Origin: Arcanobacterium sp.
GTDB taxonomy: Bacteria > Actinomycetota > Actinomycetes > Actinomycetales > Actinomycetaceae
Length of the DNA: 62,615 nucleotides
Direction of reading: 5' to 3'
NCBI GenBank assembly: GCA_022783665.1
Contig: JALFZJ010000065.1
Coordinates: 1-62,615, forward strand
Shown here: positions 1-8,319 of the stretch, piece after piece
Numbering within the stretch: position 1 is the stretch's first letter
How the letters are laid out: every line of letters starts with the position of its first letter
Translations under genes and position numbers: made by a program
The notes under the pieces: model-generated
What the model saw: only the letters and a program-made list of their open reading frames with translations
What the model was told of the DNA's origin: nothing
Database searches by the model: none

Positions 1-593
1 CTACACCGCGCAACCCGATGGGATCCCTCGATGGAACGGTAAATCCGAAAACCCCTGAAGAGTATGCCGAGCAGGTATGGATTGATTCGGACGCGCCGTA
101 TTTGAATAACTCTTCAATCATGGTGATACGGCGCATTTCGCTCAATCTCGACGCATGGGATCGAATCGACGATGAGCGGCGTAATCGCGTGATTGGCCGT
201 GATCTGCACACCGGCGCGCCCTTATCGGGCGGTGAGAGCGAATTCGACGAAGAAGACATGGACGCTGTAGGCCCAGACGGCAAGTATCTTATTGATCGCC
301 ACTCCCATTTGGCGCTGTCACGCGAGCAAGATGGTTTGCCCAACGACGCGTTGCGCCGCCGAGCTTACTCGTATGACGATCCGCTCGAATCAGACTTCTT
401 GACGACGAACGCCGGGCTTGTGTGGATCGCCTTCCAGAAGAATCCAGATAAGCAGTTCACGGCTATTCAAAAGCGCCTGGATGAGGCAGACCTGTTGAAT
501 CACTTCATCCGCCATATTGGCTCAGCAGTGTATTGGATCGTGCCGGGAACTACACCCGATTCTTATTGGGGCGAGGCGCTTTTCTCTGCCTAG
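1..593 (+). CDS. DyP-type heme peroxidase (EfeB-like), 3' part
   Basis: C-terminal part of a dye-decolourising heme peroxidase; the open frame already runs at the left edge, so the true start lies outside the window. The hallmark GxxDG motif (GSLDG, nt 21-35) carries the distal Asp used in peroxide activation. Further on are a His-rich stretch RHSHLAL that probably holds the proximal heme ligand, an RRRAYSYDD segment containing the distal-side Arg, and a typical closing block ending in YWIVPG. In many actinobacteria this family (EfeB) sits in an efeUOB iron-uptake operon and is exported by Tat; the N-terminus that would show this is not visible. It converges on nrdE, with a hairpin between them. 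Confidence 0.88.
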   Translation, partial: TPRNPMGSLDGTVNPKTPEEYAEQVWIDSDAPYLNNSSIMVIRRISLNLDAWDRIDDERRNRVIGRDLHTGAPLSGGESEFDEEDMDAVGPDGKYLIDRHSHLALSREQDGLPNDALRRRAYSYDDPLESDFLTTNAGLVWIAFQKNPDKQFTAIQKRLDEADLLNHFIRHIGSAVYWIVPGTTPDSYWGEALFSA

Positions 594-631
594 CCAAGGT
601 GGAGCAAGAACCTGAGGCGGATACATACCGC

Positions 632-668
632 AGCGGCGGGCTGAACATCGTATGCTCAGCCCGCCGCT
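632..668. terminator. Bidirectional hairpin between DyP and nrdE genes
   Basis: A perfect 13-bp inverted repeat (arms 632-644 and 656-668, G+C-rich, 11-nt loop) lies between two convergent genes. There is no clear T-run on either side, so it is a probable rather than certain intrinsic terminator. Confidence 0.6.
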
Positions 669-723
669 CCTATTGCGTGTATGAGATGTTGCGTGTATCT
701 GATGCAGCTCTTGCCGCACAGAT

Positions 724-2874
724 CTACAACATGCAGGAAACGCAGCCTTCTACTTCGGTGCCTTCCAGAGCCTGCTGGCGTATGCGCATGTAGTACAGCG
801 ACTTAATGCCTTTCGTCCAGGCGTAGATGTAGTTGCGGTTCACATCGCGGGTGGTCACTGTATCTGGATAGAACAACGTGAGCGACAACCCTTGATCCAC
901 GTGCTGTGTGGCCTGTGCGTATGTATCAATAATCGCCTTCGGGCCTATCTCGTATGCATCTTGGAAGTATTCGAGATTGTCGTTCGTCATGTGCGGTGCA
1001 GGATAGTACACGCGCCCAATCTTGCCTTCTTTACGAATTTCGATCTTGGCTGGGATCGGATGAATCGAGGCGGTGGCGTTATTGATATACGAGATTGATC
1101 CCGTGGGTGGCACAGCCTGCAAGTTTTGGTTGTACATCCCGTACTCTTGCACCTGCGCCTTGAGCTCGCGCCAATCGTCTTGGGTTGGAACGTGAATATT
1201 GGCGAACAGTTCTTTCACGCGATCAGTCTTAGGCACCCACTCGCCGTCTGTATATTTATCGAAATACACACCTGAAGCGTAATCCGAACGCTCAAAGCCA
1301 TCGAATTTCACACCGCGCTCTTTCGCGATCTGCATAGACGCCTGGATCGCGTAGTACACCACGGTATAGAAGTAGATATTCGTAAAATCGAGACCTTCTT
1401 CAGAGCCGTAGAAAATACGCTCACGGCCAAGATAGCCATGGAGATTCATCTGTCCAAGGCCGACAGCATGGCTCATGCGATTTCCGCGTTCGATGGAAGG
1501 CACCGAGGAAATATCAGACTTATCTGATACGGAAGTCAGTGCACGGATCGCAGAATTAATCGTCTTGCCAAAATCTGGAGAATCCATCGTATTGGCGATA
1601 TTGAGCGAGCCGAGGTTGCACGAAATATCTTTGCCAACAGTCTTGTACGTCAGATCCGCATTAAACTCCGATGGCGAGGACACCTGCAAGATTTCAGAGC
1701 AAAGGTTACTCATCGAGATTCGGCCATCAATCGGATTGGCTCGGTTCACAGTATCTTCGAAAATAATGTATGGGTAGCCAGATTCGAACTGGATTTCAGC
1801 GAGAGTCTGGAAGAACTGCCGCGCATTGATCTTGGATTTGCGGATGCGCTTGTCTGCTACCATCTCGTCATATTTCTCCGTCACTGATATTTCAGTGAAC
1901 GGCACACCATACACCCGCTCAATATCGTAAGGGGAGAACAGGTACATATCAGCGTTCTTCTTCGCAAGCTCGAACGTGATATCGGGGATGATCACACCGA
2001 GCGAGAGCGTCTTAATACGGATCTTCTCATCCGCGTTCTCACGCTTGGTATCCAAGAAACGCATAATATCGGGATGGTGTGCATGAAGATATACAGCACC
2101 GGCACCCTGGCGCGCACCAAGCTGGTTTGCATAAGAGAACGAGTCTTCCAGCAGTTTCATTACAGGATTGACGCCGGAGCTTTGGTTTTGAATCTTCTTG
2201 ATTGGCGCACCTTGCTCACGTAGGTTCGTGAGATTCAGAGCCACACCGCCACCACGCTTGGATAGCTGCAACGACGAATTGATTGCACGAGCAATCGATT
2301 CCATGTTGTCTTCCACGCGGAGCAAAAAGCACGAGACGAGTTCGCCGCGCGAAGCCTTGCCTGCGTTCAAGAAAGTGGGCGTAGCTGGCTGGTAGCGCCC
2401 ACTGATGATCTCTTCCATAATGTCGTGGGCGAGCTTCTCATCACCATTGCCGAGATAGAGTGACACCATGCACACGCGATCTTCAAAACGCTCGAGGTAA
2501 CGCGTACCATCGAAGGTCTTGAGCGTGTAGGACGTGTAGTATTTGAACGCGCCAAGGAAGGTCTGGAAACGGAACTTATGTGCGTAGCAGTCCTTATAGA
2601 GCTGTTTGACGAAGTCCCAGTCGTACGCCTCAATAACTTCTTTTTCATAGTACCCTTCGTCGATGAGGTACTTCATTTTCTCTTCGAGGTCATGGAAGAA
2701 CACAGTGTTCTTATTGACGTGCTGCAAGAAATACTGACGAGCGGCCATATGATCTGCATCGAACTGAATCTTGCCGTCGACGTCATAGAGATTGAGCTTG
2801 GCATTGAGGGCGTGATAATCCTTCGACGGGTCAAACACGCTTTCTTCGCCAATATCCGTCAGAGTTTTTTCCAA
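724..2874 (-). CDS. nrdE: Class Ib ribonucleotide reductase, large (alpha) subunit
   Basis: Catalytic subunit that reduces ribonucleoside diphosphates to deoxy forms. 716 aa, the usual NrdE length. Visible active-site features: the SCFLL cysteine (C182), the NLCSEI loop with the thiyl-radical Cys flanked by Asn and Glu, the [10 protein letters not shown] block with the second redox Cys, and the C-terminal CVSC pair (C711, C714) that takes electrons from NrdH. The short N-terminus lacks the ATP cone typical of class Ia enzymes. Its start overlaps the end of nrdI by 16 bp, indicating coupled translation. The radical-generating partner nrdF does not follow in the operon; the next gene is a convergent peroxidase. 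Confidence 0.97.
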   Translation of the reverse strand: MEKTLTDIGEESVFDPSKDYHALNAKLNLYDVDGKIQFDADHMAARQYFLQHVNKNTVFFHDLEEKMKYLIDEGYYEKEVIEAYDWDFVKQLYKDCYAHKFRFQTFLGAFKYYTSYTLKTFDGTRYLERFEDRVCMVSLYLGNGDEKLAHDIMEEIISGRYQPATPTFLNAGKASRGELVSCFLLRVEDNMESIARAINSSLQLSKRGGGVALNLTNLREQGAPIKKIQNQSSGVNPVMKLLEDSFSYANQLGARQGAGAVYLHAHHPDIMRFLDTKRENADEKIRIKTLSLGVIIPDITFELAKKNADMYLFSPYDIERVYGVPFTEISVTEKYDEMVADKRIRKSKINARQFFQTLAEIQFESGYPYIIFEDTVNRANPIDGRISMSNLCSEILQVSSPSEFNADLTYKTVGKDISCNLGSLNIANTMDSPDFGKTINSAIRALTSVSDKSDISSVPSIERGNRMSHAVGLGQMNLHGYLGRERIFYGSEEGLDFTNIYFYTVVYYAIQASMQIAKERGVKFDGFERSDYASGVYFDKYTDGEWVPKTDRVKELFANIHVPTQDDWRELKAQVQEYGMYNQNLQAVPPTGSISYINNATASIHPIPAKIEIRKEGKIGRVYYPAPHMTNDNLEYFQDAYEIGPKAIIDTYAQATQHVDQGLSLTLFYPDTVTTRDVNRNYIYAWTKGIKSLYYMRIRQQALEGTEVEGCVSCML

Positions 2875-3260
2875 AATTCTTCCAATCCGTCTTGTACTTT
2901 TTTCACATCTGCTGGCGTGCCGAGCAGTTCAAAACGATATAAGTGCGGCACGTGCGTTTTCTTCGCGATAATATCTCCGGCAACGCAATAGTATTTGCCG
3001 AAGTTCGTATTACCGCTTGAAATTACGCCTTTAATATGCGATCGGTTGCTTTCATCATTGAGAAACTTGATGACCTGCTTGGGCACCGCTCCCCCGAGAT
3101 TTCCCCCGCCATACGTAGGAACGATAAGCACATAATCTTCATCTACGTGTAACTCACCATCTGTGCGGCGCAAAGGTATTCTGTGCGCAGGGAAACCGAG
3201 TTTTTCCACGAATCGTTTCGTATTGTTCGTCACCGACGAAAAATAGACGATGTTTACCAT
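2859..3260 (-). CDS. nrdI: NrdI flavodoxin-like protein
   Basis: Flavodoxin-like FMN protein (133 aa) that supplies the oxidant needed to assemble the Mn(III)2-tyrosyl radical in NrdF. The N-terminal [11 protein letters not shown] phosphate-binding loop and the middle [12 protein letters not shown] flavin loop match the family. It lies between nrdH and nrdE, overlapping nrdE by 16 bp. A gap of 180 bp separates it from nrdH, wider than usual for this operon; that gap holds no recognisable gene. Confidence 0.95.
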   Translation of the reverse strand: MVNIVYFSSVTNNTKRFVEKLGFPAHRIPLRRTDGELHVDEDYVLIVPTYGGGNLGGAVPKQVIKFLNDESNRSHIKGVISSGNTNFGKYYCVAGDIIAKKTHVPHLYRFELLGTPADVKKVQDGLEEFWKKL

Positions 3261-3440
3261 CTTTTATCACTCGATTCCACACAGATCGCCATAATCACGC
3301 GTTGAAGGCAGTTTGCCTTTACCCTCGCCCCGTATCGGATCGCGGGCTAGATTCCGCCTCCACTTGCTACGGGCATATAGCTCGGCGCGCCCTGCACTTG
3401 CGTTATCTAGCGCGGTAGCGCAGCGGCGCGCCTATGCCTT

Positions 3441-3692
3441 TCAAGCCGTTGCTGAAACTTCTACAGTTTCTTGCGCAAGAGCCTTGATGCGATCTGGGCG
3501 GAAACCTGCCCAATGCTCCCCATTGGCAAATACCACCGGCGCGCTCTGATAACCCAGAGCCTTCACCGCAGCGAGAGCTTCTTCGTCTTGAGTGAGATCG
3601 ATCTCGTCAAATTCCAAGCCTGCTTTCTTCAGTGCGCGCTTCGTAGCGTTGCACTGTACACATGCGGGCTTTGAATAAACCGTAATGCTCAT
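3441..3692 (-). CDS. nrdH: NrdH glutaredoxin-like electron donor
   Basis: Small redoxin (83 aa) that reduces the class Ib reductase, itself reduced by thioredoxin reductase. The CVQC active site is at residues 11-14, followed by a thioredoxin-fold core with the cis-Pro segment SAPVV and the family-specific GFRPD motif near the C-terminus. First gene of nrdH-nrdI-nrdE. Upstream lie a possible promoter, two NrdR boxes and a DnaA-box cluster. Confidence 0.96.
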   Translation of the reverse strand: MSITVYSKPACVQCNATKRALKKAGLEFDEIDLTQDEEALAAVKALGYQSAPVVFANGEHWAGFRPDRIKALAQETVEVSATA

Positions 3693-3805
3693 TTCTCGAC
3701 CTTTCTCGCTCTATATCTTCATGCACTGCATTTTCACCGGGATTCATGCATGACGCTCCCAACAAACACACAGTGCAAGTGCCTAACACGCGCGCACGCG
3801 CGTGC

Positions 3806-3836
3806 CTTATATTTGCCTAAATCTTCGTGCTGCCAA
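3806..3836 (-). promoter_or_regulatory. Possible nrdH promoter
   Basis: On the minus strand a TTGGCA hexamer (3836-3831) is followed after 17-19 bp by an AT-rich stretch that can be read as AATATA or TATAAG (3813-3806). It lies about 115 nt upstream of the nrdH start and downstream of the NrdR boxes. The assignment is by eye only. Confidence 0.4.
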
Positions 3837-3869
3837 GGCTCTAGCTGAGCCTCAACGTTCCGGTTATCA

Positions 3870-3917
3870 ACACTACACCTAGTGGCTACTTTTTCAAACA
3901 GCCCCTATATGGTGTGG
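3870..3917. promoter_or_regulatory. Tandem NrdR boxes upstream of nrdHIE
   Basis: Two 16-bp sites resembling the NrdR consensus (ACACTATATATTGTGT): 3870-3885 (about 12 of 16 matches, with CACTA and TAGTG arms) and 3902-3917 (about 11 of 16, core CCTATATGGTGTG). Their starts are 32 bp apart, i.e. three helical turns with a 16-bp gap, which is the arrangement known for NrdR operator pairs. NrdR would repress nrdHIE when dATP is abundant; the nrdR gene is not in this window. Confidence 0.7.
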
Positions 3918-4119
3918 CGTGACGTGTAATGCAACACATCCGAGCCTTACGGCATTCCCGACTATGTGGACTACTTCCGAATACCAGTGGATAGCTCAAA
4001 ACGCACCCACTATTGTGCACATAGATTCTCAACAGCTCCTTCCACACGAGCTGCCCACGGGCATTTTCAATCATCCGCGATGGGTGAGGTAGAAACTCTT
4101 GGACGTTTTGCTTCTCCAC

Positions 4120-4195
4120 ATATCCACACGCACCTAACCCAAACTCATCCACTTACCCACAGCTTTTCACCTGTCTTATCCACAGCTGTGAATAA
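4120..4195. promoter_or_regulatory. DnaA-box cluster upstream of nrdHIE
   Basis: Four sites within 76 bp: ATATCCACA (4120-4128), TTACCCACA (4153-4161), a perfect TTATCCACA (4176-4184), and TGTGAATAA (4187-4195, reverse of TTATTCACA). The last two are almost back to back in opposite orientation. No dnaA or dnaN is nearby, so a regulatory or DnaA-titrating site is more likely than oriC. Confidence 0.6.
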
Positions 4196-4394
4196 CTACC
4201 TAACTACCACGCAGCGAATCATCACATCACAGATCAAAACTCACAGCCGATTTGGGCGTGTTCATTCACCGCGTGTCACACGCTTGCGGGCCTGTGCCCA
4301 AACTCGATCGCGGCGAAGAATGACTAAGTGACTAGAGGCACTCAAGAACGCAACGCCACGCTACGAATGCGGATACAGACCCCGTGTGCTCGGT

Positions 4395-4513
4395 CGCTAC
4401 GCTTCAGCTCTGCTGGGCTTAAACGGGGACCCCTCGCGAGCACCGCGCGTCGATTCCGCCGCGCGCATCGCGAAACCCCGATGCGCCCACGCAGAGTGAA
4501 GCCTCCGCGCCGA
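4395..4513 (+). repeat. 119-bp structured intergenic repeat, copy 1
   Basis: About 95% identical, without length change, to 9971-10089. The element can fold into a nested structure: an outer stem of about 16 bp with two bulges joins the CTTCA-CTCTGC-TGGGC side to its complement near the 3' end, and inside lies a perfect 8-bp stem (4463-4470 with 4479-4486, loop CGAAACCC). Both copies have the same orientation, here upstream of furA. No transposase or coding capacity is visible. Confidence 0.85.
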
Positions 4514-4634
4514 GCACGAACACAACTAGCTTGAGACACCCCTCCACAAAATTGCGCGAACACGCGCAAAACTTGCACCTTTTTCCGCGCCTCAACACTT
4601 GAAAATGCCCTATACACACTGCATTATTGCATGT

Positions 4635-5051
4635 GTGAATCAGGACTTTAGAGATCAGCTTCGCAAGGCAGGCCTACGTGCAACCAAGCCTCGGTTGGCT
4701 GTACTCGAAGAATTGCAGATGCATCCGCATGCTTCGGCAGATGTTGTACGCCGAGCAGTAACCGAACGCCTAGGCGCCGTCTCTACTCAAGCTATCTATG
4801 ATGTGCTTCATACGCTCACCGATAAAGGCCTGCTTCATAGCGTTGAACCAGCAGGCTCGGTGGCGCTCTACGAGCTGTCATCAAACGACAATCATCATCA
4901 CCTCGTATGCCGCAATTGCGCGAAGGTAGTGGATATTCCGTGCGCGATCGGCGAGGCTCCATGCTTTTCCCCTGACGACGATCACGGTTTCCTCATCGAC
5001 GAAGCTGAGGTAATCTTCTGGGGAATTTGCCCCGAGTGTGCAGCACAGTAA
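4635..5051 (+). CDS. furA: Fur-family repressor, FurA-like
   Basis: Metal-dependent winged-helix repressor. The N-terminal part matches the Fur DNA-binding domain (QLRKAGLRATKPRLAVLE), and the C-terminal part has the metal-binding and dimerisation elements: the DNHHHLVCRNC block, CAIGEAPC, and a closing CPEC. These follow mycobacterial FurA closely, the peroxide- and iron-responsive regulator that normally sits beside katG. No katG is present here. The GTG at 4635 gives an N-terminus of family length; TTG 4599 or ATG 4605 upstream would add residues, but a TATACA at 4611-4616 looks like a -10 element, so transcription probably starts near 4623. Confidence 0.88.
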   Translation: MNQDFRDQLRKAGLRATKPRLAVLEELQMHPHASADVVRRAVTERLGAVSTQAIYDVLHTLTDKGLLHSVEPAGSVALYELSSNDNHHHLVCRNCAKVVDIPCAIGEAPCFSPDDDHGFLIDEAEVIFWGICPECAAQ

Positions 5052-5204
5052 GCCGTGGCGGCGAATATGAAGATGAGCCCGGCATGGAAACGTAGAGTCA
5101 AGGCGCAGTAGCGCCAAGAGCGTATCTACGCCAAGCAGCACCACTACAACGGACGGCACAATCACATCAAGCAGTAGAGCAATGCGATGGCATACAGTAG
5201 TAGC

Positions 5205-5666
5205 ATGCCGAAGATGAACGTTGAATCCTTTAACCTTGACCATCGCACTGTAGCTGCGCCGTTTATCCGCGTGGCGGATGTGAAGCGCCTACCCCACGGC
5301 GATGTGCTCACGAAATACGATATCCGCTTCACCCAGCCCAATATCGCACACCTCGAAACACCTGCGATCCACTCCATTGAGCACTCATTTGCCGAGCTCG
5401 CCCGAAATCATAGCGATCATGTGGTGGATTTTTCACCGATGGGATGCCAGACGGGTTTCTATCTAATCCTGGCCTCCGAGCCGGATGTGCCCGGCGTCTG
5501 TACTCTTGTTGAAGAGACGTTCACGGATATGCTTGAGCTTTCGCAGGTGCCTGCCGCAAACGAAGTGCAGTGCGGGTGGGGCGCACATCATTCACTAGAA
5601 GGCATGAAGAGTGCCGTAGGTGAGATGCTCGCCCACCGTAGTGAGTGGGAGACTGTATCTCGATGA
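5205..5666 (+). CDS. luxS: S-ribosylhomocysteine lyase LuxS
   Basis: Cleaves S-ribosylhomocysteine to homocysteine and DPD, the precursor of AI-2, completing the activated methyl cycle. With this start the protein is 153 aa: FNLDH at 9-13, the metal-binding HxxEH motif (H56, E59, H60), [12 protein letters not shown] with the catalytic Cys at 81, and the third metal ligand C123 in the VQCGW block. An upstream ATG at 5187 is in frame, but [13 protein letters not shown] matches the usual N-terminus. The stop overlaps the mtnN start as ATGA, so the two consecutive enzymes of the pathway are translationally coupled. Confidence 0.96.
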   Translation: MPKMNVESFNLDHRTVAAPFIRVADVKRLPHGDVLTKYDIRFTQPNIAHLETPAIHSIEHSFAELARNHSDHVVDFSPMGCQTGFYLILASEPDVPGVCTLVEETFTDMLELSQVPAANEVQCGWGAHHSLEGMKSAVGEMLAHRSEWETVSR

Positions 5667-6433
5667 CGTCGTCTCACCTCAAGTTTGCTGCCTTCCAAAA
5701 CTCTGCACTCGCCCACGCTCGCGTCGATACGCTCTTCATCTCAGCAATGCCTGAGGAAATGGCTCCGATGATTGAGATGCTTTCTGATCGGGAGTTTGCG
5801 ATTACATCTGTGGACTCTCCCGTGGGCAGCGTTTATTTTGCGCGCAAAGACGGCGGTTCACACCTTGCGTCGTGCGTGACGGGTATCGGGATGGTGGATA
5901 CAGCTCAGGCGCTCAGCCTATTGATCGCACACCTCGATCCACGTGCCGTGATCTCAATCGGCTCTGCAGGTGGGCTTGCGCGCGATTCACGTGTGGGCCA
6001 AATCGTGGTGGGCACCCATTATGTAAACGGGGGCGCGGATGCCACTGTGTTTGAATATCTTCCCGGGCAGGTGCCGCAGCATCCCGCGCTCTATGCTGCA
6101 CATGCTGCGCTTTTTGAGGCGGCCCGCCAAGCGGCGAACGACCCGCAATTCAGCGATATAACGCGCTTCGGGCACGTGCTTTCCTCAGATTCTTTCATCA
6201 CCGAACGCAATGTGGGGAACTATCGTAGCGTTTTCCCAGATGCCGTATCTACCGATATGGAATCTACAAGCGCTGCTCAGGTGTGCGCCACATGGGGCGT
6301 CCCGTTTATCTCATGCAGAGCGATCTCTGATCTGTGCGGGGATCCTGATGATCAATCGGTTTCTTTCCATGCGGAGCTTTCAACAGTGGCACAAACCTCT
6401 GCGCGCTTTGCCTTAGCGTGCGCAGGTTTATAG
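5663..6433 (+). CDS. mtnN: MTA/SAH nucleosidase
   Basis: Hydrolyses S-adenosylhomocysteine and methylthioadenosine, producing the LuxS substrate. Family signatures: PEEMAPM near residue 30 (catalytic Glu), GSAGG at 100-104, the TDMES ribose-binding segment (D198-E200) and the AISD general-acid Asp (D223). The ATG at 5663 overlaps the luxS stop codon by 4 nt; a more upstream GTG (5645) would read into luxS and is less likely. Ends convergently with rnhA, overlapping by 6 bp. Confidence 0.94.
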   Translation: MTSSHLKFAAFQNSALAHARVDTLFISAMPEEMAPMIEMLSDREFAITSVDSPVGSVYFARKDGGSHLASCVTGIGMVDTAQALSLLIAHLDPRAVISIGSAGGLARDSRVGQIVVGTHYVNGGADATVFEYLPGQVPQHPALYAAHAALFEAARQAANDPQFSDITRFGHVLSSDSFITERNVGNYRSVFPDAVSTDMESTSAAQVCATWGVPFISCRAISDLCGDPDDQSVSFHAELSTVAQTSARFALACAGL

Positions 6434-7192
6434 GGCGTGCCGTCTCGTCTGCTCCACGGCGATAGTATCAGCGAGCTCGTTTCCCGCGTCACCGTTGTGC
6501 CCACGCACCCACTCAATATCGGTTTTCCCTGTGCGAGCCTCGTAGAGGTTGAGCAAAGTCTCGATGAGTTCTTTGTTTTGCACGGGTTTGCCGTCAGCTT
6601 TTCGCCATCCTTTTCTGCGCCAGTTCGGAGCCCACTTCGTCATCGAATTAATCACGTATGACGAATCTGCCCGAATAAGCAGTGCCGCCTCGGAGCCAGC
6701 GTAGGTGAGCGCCTCGATCATCGCCGTGAGTTCCATGATATTGTTGGTGGTCGTGCGCGCTCCACCACTGGCGCTTATGCCTGAGAGCTGCTCAACCCAC
6801 GCCCAACCGCCAGGGCCTGGGTTACCTGAGCACGAGCCGTCCGTAGCGATGACGAGATCGTAGTTCGCTTTCGGGGTGCCAATGCGTTTACCTATATTGC
6901 GCCACAAGATTGCTGCGCCATTCACATCGCGTAGACGTGAGCCCGCACTACGTTCCTCATCTGATGGGTGTTTGCTCTCTGCAGGCTCTTTGCTCGCCGT
7001 ATGCTCCTCACGCTCTGCAGCTGCGCTGTGAGTTGTAAAGCTCGCCGCGGTGCGCCCTGCCGCGCTGCGTGTACCGCTGGAGTCCTTCTGTGCCCCTTTT
7101 CCTGCCCTTCCTACAGAATGCGGAACCTGGCTATGCTGCGTATCACTGCCACTAAGATGGGCACCAAATTCAAAGGCCATCTGCTCATTCAT
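6428..7192 (-). CDS. rnhA: Ribonuclease HI with N-terminal extension
   Basis: Degrades the RNA strand of RNA-DNA hybrids. The RNase H fold occupies residues 110-250, with catalytic acidic residues D118 (ATDGSCSGNPGPGGW), E154 (IMEL), D176 (RADSSYV) and D242 (ELAD). Ahead of it are about 105 residues that are Ser/Ala/Glu-rich and low in hydrophobics, probably disordered; the core alone would have normal RNase HI length. There is no recognisable RHBD (hybrid-binding) motif in the extension. Standalone gene, convergent with mtnN. Confidence 0.93.
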   Translation of the reverse strand: MNEQMAFEFGAHLSGSDTQHSQVPHSVGRAGKGAQKDSSGTRSAAGRTAASFTTHSAAAEREEHTASKEPAESKHPSDEERSAGSRLRDVNGAAILWRNIGKRIGTPKANYDLVIATDGSCSGNPGPGGWAWVEQLSGISASGGARTTTNNIMELTAMIEALTYAGSEAALLIRADSSYVINSMTKWAPNWRRKGWRKADGKPVQNKELIETLLNLYEARTGKTDIEWVRGHNGDAGNELADTIAVEQTRRHAL

Positions 7193-7385
7193 AACCGCAA
7201 GCCTAACCTATAGCGCCACATGATCGAACACCCGCCACACCACGTCACACAAACTAGCCGAGAACAACGCCACATACACGCTCCGATGCCTGTTGTTACG
7301 CCACTTGCGCTTACGCCCAGAACATACCGGCATTCCGCCCGCGCACTTTCTTCGCTAGTCTAGAGGTATTCATGAAAGGACTGTG

Positions 7386-8291
7386 ATGCTTCAACTCTCC
7401 GATTATCGCGACCTCATCCATCTCGATGAGCCCTTTCCGGTACCCGCCAATGATCAGCGAGCAAACTTTGATCTATTGATGACGGCGCTCTCCGGCCTTG
7501 AAGATAAACACTTCACGGGCACGTCGTCACTTTCCCACCTGATGACGGATGAGAGCCTTATGCGGTGGCTGCTTGCCGAACTGACGGCGCGCGAACCAGG
7601 TGAGCTTAATCCGATCGCGGAGCGTGCAATCAACACCATTCTCTATCGCAATATGGGCAGGGAAGGGCGTGTTGAGGCGCGTAATCTTCGGCGTGTATCT
7701 GAATACCTGCCCGAGTGCGACTTTCCTTTCGCAGAGAATCTGGTGCTTTACCGAGGCGATATCCGCAAACTCGTGACAGATGCCGTAGTGGATCCCGCCC
7801 TACCTGAGCTTACTGGGTGCCCCATCCCGCTGCACAACTGTCTCGACTGGCACCTTCACGCCCAGGCAGGCCCGTGGATGCGTAATGACGCTGCAAAGAT
7901 CATCGAACTTCAGGGTTTCAAAGAGAAGCCAGGCCATGCGAAGATCACGCGAGGATACCGCCTGCCTGCACGGTTTGTCATCCACACGGTAGGGCCAGAC
8001 GTCACCGATGGTGCCGTGAGCGATAATGCGCGCAAGGAGTTGCGGAACTGCTATATGTCGAGCTTGGATCTCGCCCACGAGCAGGGCACGATCCGCTCAA
8101 TCGCTTTCCCTGCAATTTCCACAGGTATCAATGGGTTCCCGCCCGAAGAAGCAGCACAGATCGCTCTTACAGCGATTTCGGATTGGACGCTCGCACACCA
8201 CGATTCTTTGATTGATTTGATCCTCATATCAGTACGTTTCGATGAAGACGCCGAGGTGTACACCAAAGCATTGAGCGAATGGGTGTGGTGA
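7386..8291 (+). CDS. Zinc-type macrodomain protein, divergent
   Basis: 302-aa class of protein-ADP-ribose hydrolase-like macrodomain proteins: an N-terminal helical region (1-110) precedes the macrodomain (about 118-300). The likely zinc ligands of this subfamily are kept (C145, H150, C152 in GCPIPLHNC), as is the ISTGINGFP loop. The usual VNAANS loop, whose Asn contacts ADP-ribose, reads VDPALP here, and the usual CIDN reads CLDW. It may therefore have altered specificity or be a binding protein. No sirtuin or lipoyl carrier gene, the usual partners, is adjacent. AAAGGA precedes the GTG-ATG pair; the ATG is chosen. Confidence 0.82.
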   Translation: MLQLSDYRDLIHLDEPFPVPANDQRANFDLLMTALSGLEDKHFTGTSSLSHLMTDESLMRWLLAELTAREPGELNPIAERAINTILYRNMGREGRVEARNLRRVSEYLPECDFPFAENLVLYRGDIRKLVTDAVVDPALPELTGCPIPLHNCLDWHLHAQAGPWMRNDAAKIIELQGFKEKPGHAKITRGYRLPARFVIHTVGPDVTDGAVSDNARKELRNCYMSSLDLAHEQGTIRSIAFPAISTGINGFPPEEAAQIALTAISDWTLAHHDSLIDLILISVRFDEDAEVYTKALSEWVW

Positions 8292-8319
8292 ACCGCCGGT
8301 AACGGCAACGGAGAGTGGG

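Larger units (their letters stand above)
3693..4634. other. Long nrdH-furA intergenic region
   Basis: About 940 bp between divergent nrdH and furA without a credible gene. It holds, in order, a possible nrdH promoter, the NrdR box pair, scattered weak DnaA-like sites (e.g. 3864-3872 and 3986-3994), a dense DnaA-box cluster (4120-4195), and one copy of the 119-bp structured repeat (4395-4513). Short open frames here have no recognisable family and unlikely composition. Confidence 0.7.
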
